Shown piece after piece: positions 57,772 to 64,000 of a DNA stretch of 64,000 nt. The stretch is from Diphasiastrum complanatum (Eukaryota > Streptophyta > Lycopodiopsida > Lycopodiales > Lycopodiaceae), in NCBI GenBank assembly GCA_029204225.1, contig CM055112.1, positions 1,375,314-1,439,313 of the forward strand. Direction: 5' to 3'. Below the pieces are notes generated by a model, which worked only from the letters and a program-made list of their open reading frames with translations, was not told the DNA's origin and did no database searches. Every line of letters begins with the position of its first letter. Within the stretch, counting starts at the first letter, position 1. Made by a program: the position numbers and the translations under genes.

Positions 57772-58266
57772 TTATTTGTTGCTCTTTGTTTCGGTGCAAC
57801 AGCTGCGCCAGCCAAATTTGACGATGCAGGCAGAGCAAGATTTGAAGATAGAAATATCAGGAGGAGTTTTGACGTAGAAAAGCGATATTGAGAAAGAGAA
57901 TGGGATGAAGTTAAGAGCAGACCGAGACGTTAGACGCAACAGGTCCTGTTCGCTGCTTGTAGCGCGAGACCTGGTGTCGATGTCGCGTTGTTTTGCCAAC
58001 GACTTTTTCCATATGCAAATTTTAATGTGTGTATTGTAGTTAGAGCTTTCGGTCAAACGCTTTTGCGCTGGAGACCGTAACGAATGGCCATTTTGTGAAC
58101 GGTGAGGTGTTTGAGGCAAAGGCGGCCGCATGTGTCTTGCACCATTGTTTGTTGGACAACTTGAGATGCATGAAATCATCCAAGTGAGTGAGGCAAATGC
58201 CCCACAAATTGTCATATGTCTTCTCAAAAGGATATATCCTTTTGAATCAAGCTGTAAAATATTCAC
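57772..58266 (-). CDS. Small ORF of unknown function, copy 2
   Basis: A 164-codon duplicate of 21,022-21,513. It remains open, with an in-frame one-residue length change (FYVKTPPDIS against FYVKTPNIS). The hydrophobic TICGAFASLTWMISCISS is unchanged. Coding status uncertain; it may be part of the gene at 57,151-57,555. Confidence 0.3.
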   Translation of the reverse strand: MNILQLDSKGYILLRRHMTICGAFASLTWMISCISSCPTNNGARHMRPPLPQTPHRSQNGHSLRSPAQKRLTESSNYNTHIKICIWKKSLAKQRDIDTRSRATSSEQDLLRLTSRSALNFIPFSFSISLFYVKTPPDISIFKSCSACIVKFGWRSCCTETKSNK

Positions 58267-58438
58267 GTTACTACAATTGAGATAATATTCACTTTACCCC
58301 CAATGGAAAAGCAAGTTGCAGACCTTCAACAAGCACTTTTCAATTTAGGTACCTACTACCATGTGTCTCAGATTTAGTAGACCCCCTCCATCATACTCTC
58401 ACATTTTCACTTTTACCTTTGTATCATTGCTACCCACC

Positions 58439-58800
58439 ATTGATTTTTTGACACTTGGCAAAAGGTGAATTTGGCTCCTAATTTCTTGTGAATATAATAT
58501 ATGTAATCCAATTAAAGGCTGACACTTCAGCACAACTAGCCCATGTACCTAATTTTTAAAGCTCTCTGAAGGGCTGGAATTTAATCATTTTAGTCTTTGA
58601 CCGCTAGTTTTTTGACACGTCATGAAAATTGAAATTCCTTTGTCATTTATAAACTTCCATCAAAAGATTTGCATTGGTATTAAGGTTCAAAGTGGCATTT
58701 GGCCTTGACTTGAATTTTATGTTTGGCGGTTCCATTCTTTGAGTTGCTAGTTCTCTTCCAAGTGACATATTAGAGCAATCTTGGGTTAAAATTGACCATT
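58439..58800. other. Segment present only in GLOX block copy 2
   Basis: About 362 bp with no counterpart at 21,682. No gene or terminal repeat is seen; the phrase 'ttttttgacac' appears twice (about 58,445 and 58,609). Insertion or deletion cannot be told from two copies. Confidence 0.6.
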
Positions 58801-61165
58801 TCTAGAAGGCAAAGAGATTTTTGTATTAGTCATAATATTGATAAGTACATTAAGATGTTGGATTGTTCTACTATCAGAATTGATTCATCTGAATAATCGA
58901 TCCTTAATCTAGATCTATTCGTTATCCAGTTTTGTAGTTTTATTCGTGTTTCTACACAGTCCATAGAAATATTCAGGAATCGCTCAATAGGTGGCTCCGA
59001 CATATCGAATAAGGCTAAAAGCATGGTTTGGTGGTACAACATAGACTTTCAAGGACACTACCTTTTTTGGGTAGAAATGTATTTATGTTTTCTATTGGAG
59101 GAGAGATCATTGTAGTCAGCTTGGACATGTTATGAAATTCTGCCTTGAGCGACAGAAAGGCGTAACTCAAGTGATTGAGATGTCAGGTAAAGAAAATCTT
59201 AAGCTAGAAATCAATATAGTTAATTCTGAGTGCGATTGTTCTCTTAGTACTACCTCATTCTTGCCAAATGATTTATTTCATTTGAAAGGCACTGTAAATG
59301 GACATGAAGTTAGTATTTTAGTGGACAGTGGATCTACTCATAATTTTATTAACTCTAGTCTTGTGAAGAAACCCAGCCTCAAAACTGAAGTCAGTAACCA
59401 TAGATATCGAGTATATCTAGCTTCAGGTGCAGAGTTGGAAACGTGAGATGCTAAAGTTCCAAGGCTCCCAATTTGGATCCAAGATTATAGAGAGCTAATT
59501 GATTTTCATGTTTTAGATTTAGCACGTACGGACATAATTCTAGGATACGAGTGGTTATTTAATAAGCATTCTAAGATAAATTTTGAGAAGCATGTTCTCT
59601 CCTTTCAGGAGGGTAAAGAAATAGTTACATTGTTTGGTAATTCTAGGTAGTAGACAACCTTACAGGTAGTAGAAAACCTTACAGGTTTTCTCAAAAAGAC
59701 GAGATAGAGATTACTAAGAAAATTGAAAATTATCTAAAGATGGGTCATATTCAGCCAAGTAAGTCACCTTGGAGTGCTTTTGTTCTTCTTAAATCGAAGA
59801 AAGATAAGGCTTCAGGTTGTGTGTGGACTACAAGGGGTCGAATAAGGTAACTATTAAAAATAAATATCCTTTGCCTCATATGGATGATCTGGTAGATCGA
59901 TTAGGTGGAGCAAAATACTTCACAAAGATGGATTTTAGAACCGGTTATCATCAAATTAGGATTCATCTGGATGATGTGCAAAAGACTGATTTTTGGACGA
60001 GATTCGGTCATTATGAATTTTTCATGCTTCCTTTTGGGTTGACGAATGCACCAGCTACGTTCCAACAGATGATGAATGATCTTTTTCATCCATATCTAGG
60101 GAAGTTTGTGGCTATATTCTTGGATGATATTCTCATCTACAATAGGACACTTACGAAGCATTTGAGTAATCTCAAGACTCTCTTAGATATTCTCAGACGA
60201 GAGAAAATTTATGCTAAGGAATCTAAATGTGGATTCTTTAAGCATGAGTTGTTGTACCTCAGTCATAAGATCACCTGTAGTGGGTTGGAGATTGATGAGA
60301 GTAAGGTCAAGACAGTGCTTGAGTGGCCAATACCGAAGACTCTAAAGTACTTTCGTAATCAGAGTGATATGAGGGGTCATAAATCTTGATGGGTTGAGCT
60401 TATATAGGAATTTGATGATGAGATCCGATATGTCAAGGGCAGCTCTAACCAAGTTGCGGATGCACTAGTCGAATTGGTAAACTAAATGAACTTTCATTCA
60501 CCCAGATTTTCAGTAATCTGTATCTTTCGTTGAGAGGAAAGTGTGAATTAGATTCTCATTTTGGTCCCATCTGGAAGACGGTGGAGATAGGCAAAAATGA
60601 GAATAGAATAGAGATTTACTCGCAAGGGTCTCAGGTTCCTAGGAAAGATAAGAAGATAGCGGAACAGTTCTCTATCTGAGGTGGTTCACTATTTCGGAAT
60701 GGAAAAATTTGTGTACCAATGGATGATGAGTTAAAGAAGAAAATTCTTTATGAAGAAGAGAGTTTTATTGGCCAAAACTTAAGCCATTTGTCGAGTCTTA
60801 TGCGGTTAAATGTAGACCTTGTCAATTAGCCAAAGCCGAACGCTTAAATACTGGAGGGTTGTTACATCCCCTAGATGTCCCTTAGAAACGATGGGAAAAT
60901 ATATATATGGATTTTGTGGTTGGACTTCCAAGGACCAAACGTCAAAATAATTCTATTTGAGTTGTGGTAGACAGGTTGACAAAGTTAGCTACTTTTATAT
61001 TAGTCAAGTCAACTGCTAAGACTTCAAGTTTAGCCCAGATCTTTGTGGAAAGATTATTTAGGCTTCAAGGATTGCCAAGAGATATAGTTACTGATAGAGA
61101 TCCTAAATTTACAATTCACTTTTGGTTAGCTGTGTTTCATAAGCTGAAACTGAAACTGTGCCTGC
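58801..61165 (+). mobile_element. Ty3/gypsy pol relic, copy 2
   Basis: The duplicate of 21,700-24,060. The knuckle-like remnant, protease (VSILVDSGSTHNFI, 59,132-59,446), RT (59,817-60,389, FLDDILIYN) and integrase start (60,964-61,150) are in the same order. It keeps the frame after KESKCGFFKHELLYL that copy 1 has lost. The stops after the protease and before the RT are shared with copy 1. Confidence 0.88.
59817..60389 (+). pseudogene. Gypsy reverse transcriptase fragment, copy 2
   Basis: 190 open codons with KMDFRTGYHQIRI, LPFGLTNAPATFQ, FLDDILIYN and the thumb start HELLYLSHKITCSGLEID. The ORF then ends in a decayed RNase H region. It extends about 15 residues more than copy 1 because the deletion near 23,118 is absent. 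Confidence 0.9.
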
Positions 61166-61167
61166 AT

Positions 61168-61243
61168 AGGATTGTCGCTGCTTGCTTTCGTGCATCTAGA
61201 GATCTAGGATTGTCGCTGCTTGCTTTCGTGCATCTAGAGATCT
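61168..61243 (+). repeat. 38-bp perfect tandem duplication before GLOX copy 2
   Basis: Two identical 38-bp units (61,168-61,205 and 61,206-61,243) end five bases before the GLOX ATG. Copy 1 has one unit. Since 38 is not a multiple of three, it breaks the frame that in copy 1 links integrase to GLOX. Confidence 0.95.
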
Positions 61244-61247
61244 AGAG

Positions 61248-62888
61248 ATGGGTCTTTTCAGGTATGCGCTTGATTCAGGCATTAAAATGTTGTTGTGCTC
61301 GTTGTGGGTGGCTTCAGTTCTGCAGGTTGCTCTGTCTCAAGGTAACTGGGAAGTTCTTGTGCAGAATGCCGGCATCGCTTCAATGCATACTGCAGTCACG
61401 CACTATGGAAATGTGATTCTGCTTGATAGAACCGTCATCGGACCTTCTCAAATCAAGCTCCCGAATGGAAGATGCCGCACTGATCCTGCAGACCTCACTA
61501 GCACTACGGATTGCTCAGCCCACTCGGTCTTGTTCAATCCTGGAGCAAACAGTGTGAGACCACTTTACATTGCTACTGATACCTGGTGTTCATCTGGCCA
61601 ATTTTTTGGATGTTTTGGTGATGGTACCCTGGTACAAACTGGTGGAGATTTTGACGGCAATAAAAAGGTGAGAAGATTTTCTCCCTGCAATGATGGCATA
61701 TGTGACTGGGTTGAAGCAACTGATCAAACTCTACAACAAGGAAGATGGTATGCCACTAATCAGATACTACCAGACGGAACTAGGCAAATTATTGTTGGAG
61801 GGAGGAGTGTTTTCACGACTGAGTTCATTCCTGCCAACGGTCAGGGAACCACTACCTTAGCGCTTTTGCAACAAACCAACGATGCACAGAATGACAACTA
61901 CTATCCATTTGTTCACCTCATTCCAGATGGAAATCTCTTCATATTTGCTAACAGAGACTCAATTCTCTACAACTACGCAACAAACACAGTGGTGAGGACC
62001 TACCCAAAGATCCCAGGAGAACCAAGGAACTATCCTTCTGCAGGATCGTCAGTACTGTTGCCCCTTACTGCTAGCAATGGCTTCCGAACAGCCGAGGTGC
62101 TTGTCTGTGGAGGTGCACAATACGGAGCATTTCTTAATACACAGAAATTTTTGACAGCCTCAGATAGTTGTGGACGCATAACTGTAACAGATGCTAATCC
62201 AGGGTGGGCAATGGAGACCGTGCCCACTCCGCGTACGATGGGTGACATGGTTTTTCTTCCTACCGGGGATGTTCTCATCATTAACGGTGCTCAGAATGGC
62301 TGTCAAGGTTGGGGCAATGCTAAGAATCCAGCTTTGAGCCCAGTTCTCTACACGCCAGCAGCTGCAGCAGGCCAGCGCTTTACAACCTTAGCTGCAACTA
62401 CAATCGCTAGGGTATATCATTCGACCGCCAGTCTTCTTCCAGATGCTCGGATACTTCTTGCTGGCAGCAAAACCCACCAATTATACACCTTCACAGGCGA
62501 CTTTCCAACAGAATTAAGGATAGAAGCCTTTTCGCCGGATTATCTTAGCTCCGCAAACAACAACAATAATAAACCCACAATTGTCAGCTCTCCAGCAGGT
62601 GCTGTTTCTTATGGAACGACTTTCACTGTAGTCTTTTCTGTCCCGACTGCACCACAAAATATCATAGCAATTAATCTAGTGAGTTCCCCCTACACCACAC
62701 ACTCCTATTCACAAGGACAGAGACTCCTGGAATTGGCGGTGGCTAATCAGGTCAGTACTGGTAATAACTTCCAAGTTACAGTCACTGCTCCCAGCAGTAA
62801 CGTCATAGCTCCAACTGCTTATTACATGATGTTTGCAGTCAATCAAGGAATTCCAAGCAGTGCAGTTTGGGTGAAAATCTCAAACTGA
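61248..62888 (+). CDS. Glyoxal oxidase (copper-radical oxidase), copy 2
   Basis: A 546-residue intronless duplicate of the 24,093 gene, start ATG at 61,248 just after a stop of the upstream frame. Signal peptide at about 11-31, propeller and C-terminal E-set domain as in copy 1. The radical-copper site is complete: Cys114, Tyr168, Tyr390-His391 and His485. Three extra residues (GCF) follow Cys114 in the loop CSSGQFFG..., right beside the cofactor; copy 1 has the loop length I would expect for the family. Conserved residues lost in copy 1 are kept here (DGTRQ, AYY), but Asp63 of copy 1 is Val and the GSN before His is GSK. As for copy 1, the upstream DNA is a dead gypsy element, so the promoter is not obvious. 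Confidence 0.88.
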   Translation: MGLFRYALDSGIKMLLCSLWVASVLQVALSQGNWEVLVQNAGIASMHTAVTHYGNVILLDRTVIGPSQIKLPNGRCRTDPADLTSTTDCSAHSVLFNPGANSVRPLYIATDTWCSSGQFFGCFGDGTLVQTGGDFDGNKKVRRFSPCNDGICDWVEATDQTLQQGRWYATNQILPDGTRQIIVGGRSVFTTEFIPANGQGTTTLALLQQTNDAQNDNYYPFVHLIPDGNLFIFANRDSILYNYATNTVVRTYPKIPGEPRNYPSAGSSVLLPLTASNGFRTAEVLVCGGAQYGAFLNTQKFLTASDSCGRITVTDANPGWAMETVPTPRTMGDMVFLPTGDVLIINGAQNGCQGWGNAKNPALSPVLYTPAAAAGQRFTTLAATTIARVYHSTASLLPDARILLAGSKTHQLYTFTGDFPTELRIEAFSPDYLSSANNNNNKPTIVSSPAGAVSYGTTFTVVFSVPTAPQNIIAINLVSSPYTTHSYSQGQRLLELAVANQVSTGNNFQVTVTAPSSNVIAPTAYYMMFAVNQGIPSSAVWVKISN

Positions 62889-63060
62889 TCATGACAACTT
62901 TTGAAACTAAGACCTTGCTCATACTCTTGTACATGCATTCCAGTCGATGTAGCCAGGATACTCCAGCCAAAAGATTCTAGATCACGTCGTACTGGATTGC
63001 GAGGAGCTCAATCGAGCATGTATGATTAGCGATGTATTTTTTCGATTAAATGAAACATTG

Positions 63061-63066
63061 AATAAA
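63061..63066 (+). other. Polyadenylation signal of GLOX copy 2
   Basis: aataaa, 173 bp after the stop, same context as 25,896-25,901. Confidence 0.6.
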
Positions 63067-63189
63067 CTACATCAGATGCGTATCTCTGATACGTCAGGAA
63101 GTACGATATTAAGCTGTTAGTACATTTCACTTTTCACATGTTCCTTGTATGTACAGGAAAGAGTTGTGATTTTTATTTAACTCAGTGTA

Positions 63190-64000
63190 AACTCATATCC
63201 CGATTCCCACACTCTCATCAATATACTTTGTGGCTACCAGGAAGTAACACATCAATAAAGTGATGCTTGATTTATGCTTAATCTATCACCTGGATTGAGC
63301 TTGCAATGCCAAATACAATAGGAAAAGGTCAATATCCCAACTAATGGGCAGATTTGGCATTGCACATAGAAACAGCTTCAATTAGATCAAAAGCTTGATA
63401 TTGAATGTGCTCATTCCTTCTGGCTGCAACATTGTGCATGGATCAATATCCTTTTCCATTTGAATCAAAACCAACAAACCAATAAGCATTACCTAGGGCA
63501 TAATTAAGGGCCCCTTGTTTTTCTACAAACTTGAATGGGTCTACTTTTTAGGCCTCTGCCCTCAAAATATGTATTCTCATGGATGGAGTTTTGAAAATAC
63601 ATAAGGCTCGAAGATGAAATTTTAAAAACATGTAGGCCTCATGGATGGAATCATTCACGAAAATTTCAAAACTATGTTCATAGATTTTCTTTTTAAATTT
63701 CTTGACACACATTATGTATGATAACGCATGTTTGTTGGCCCATGGTAAGGATACAATGGCATATCCAATTGTCTTGTCGTGGTATCATTGCTCCATGGCT
63801 CGACAAGAGCACTCTCCATTATATTCTTGCAATGGGCCTTCAAACATAATGGAGTTTTATCCTATTTAATCCAATGAATAGAAATGGAGCTGAAATTGGA
63901 GTAGCCAATAAGAATCCGGAGTAGCTGAGTATGGTGGACATAAGAAAAAACTCTCAACGACAATGGGCCTCCAAACATTCATTATCTAGTCCATACATAA
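63190..64000 (+). repeat. Third copy of the inverted-repeat arm sequence
   Basis: Matches 26,025-26,835 directly and 34,947 downward in reverse complement. No gene. The window ends about 1.06 kb before the point where the CACTA-type end would start, so its presence here cannot be judged. Confidence 0.93.

Larger units (their letters stand above)
55123..64000. repeat. GLOX block, copy 2
   Basis: Direct-orientation duplicate of 18,371-26,834; it continues past the window end. From about 63,190 it is the third copy of the sequence that forms the arms of the large inverted repeat. Confidence 0.95.

Overview
The window is nuclear DNA of a land plant. The support is a plant-type glyoxal oxidase gene, an exon pair of a plant GABA/amino-acid transporter with GT..AG introns, Ty1/copia elements with the plant initiator-Met primer-binding site (tggtatcagagc), Ty3/gypsy relics and a CACTA-type terminus. 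The species cannot be read from the sequence. A low-GC, large, repeat-rich genome such as a fern or gymnosperm would fit, but that is inference.

Most of the window consists of duplicated and rearranged blocks of older transposon sediment. Three block families repeat, each at a different offset. (1) The copia/CA-repeat block, about 5.0-10.46 kb plus 11.63-12.15 kb, recurs at 48.95-55.08 kb. (2) Block C, 12.33-17.21 kb, recurs at 38.58-44.45 kb, with a third partial copy at 10.46-11.63 kb. (3) The GLOX block, 18.37-26.83 kb, recurs at 55.12-64.00 kb and runs off the window. The second unit has therefore lost block C from between the copia and GLOX blocks and carries it upstream instead.

Layout: 0-2.77 kb old repeats; 2.77-8.78 kb a full-length minus-strand copia element (LTRs, PBS, PPT and 5-bp target duplication all visible) whose reverse transcriptase is replaced by a long open sequence of unknown origin; 9-12 kb transposase-like fragment, CA array and possible Helitron end; 12.3-17.2 kb block C with degenerate minisatellites and a CT microsatellite; 18.4-20.2 kb tandem repeats and an unknown relic; 20.4-21.5 kb two small minus-strand ORFs, one a probable secreted peptide; 21.7-24.06 kb dead Ty3/gypsy relic; 24.09-25.72 kb glyoxal oxidase copy 1; 26.0-34.95 kb a large inverted repeat around a CACTA-like end and a truncated copia; 36.6-37.06 kb transporter fragment; 37.2-37.6 kb diverged inverted copy of the peptide gene's 3' end; 38.6-44.45 kb block C'; 44.5-48.9 kb gypsy gag and LTR fragments and a foldback hairpin; 48.95-52.64 kb truncated copia copy; then the second CA array and second GLOX block with glyoxal oxidase copy 2 at 61.25-62.89 kb.

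The likely host genes are the two glyoxal oxidase copies (secreted copper-radical oxidases, all catalytic residues present) and the paired small secreted-protein ORFs upstream of each. Both glyoxal oxidase copies start only about 60-110 bp downstream of a broken gypsy integrase, so any promoter must lie in transposon-derived DNA. The most notable observations are the copia pol with its RT replaced, the CACTA end inside a larger inverted duplication, the three-member small-protein family with a conserved C-terminal tail, and the excess of amino-acid-changing differences between the two glyoxal oxidase copies.
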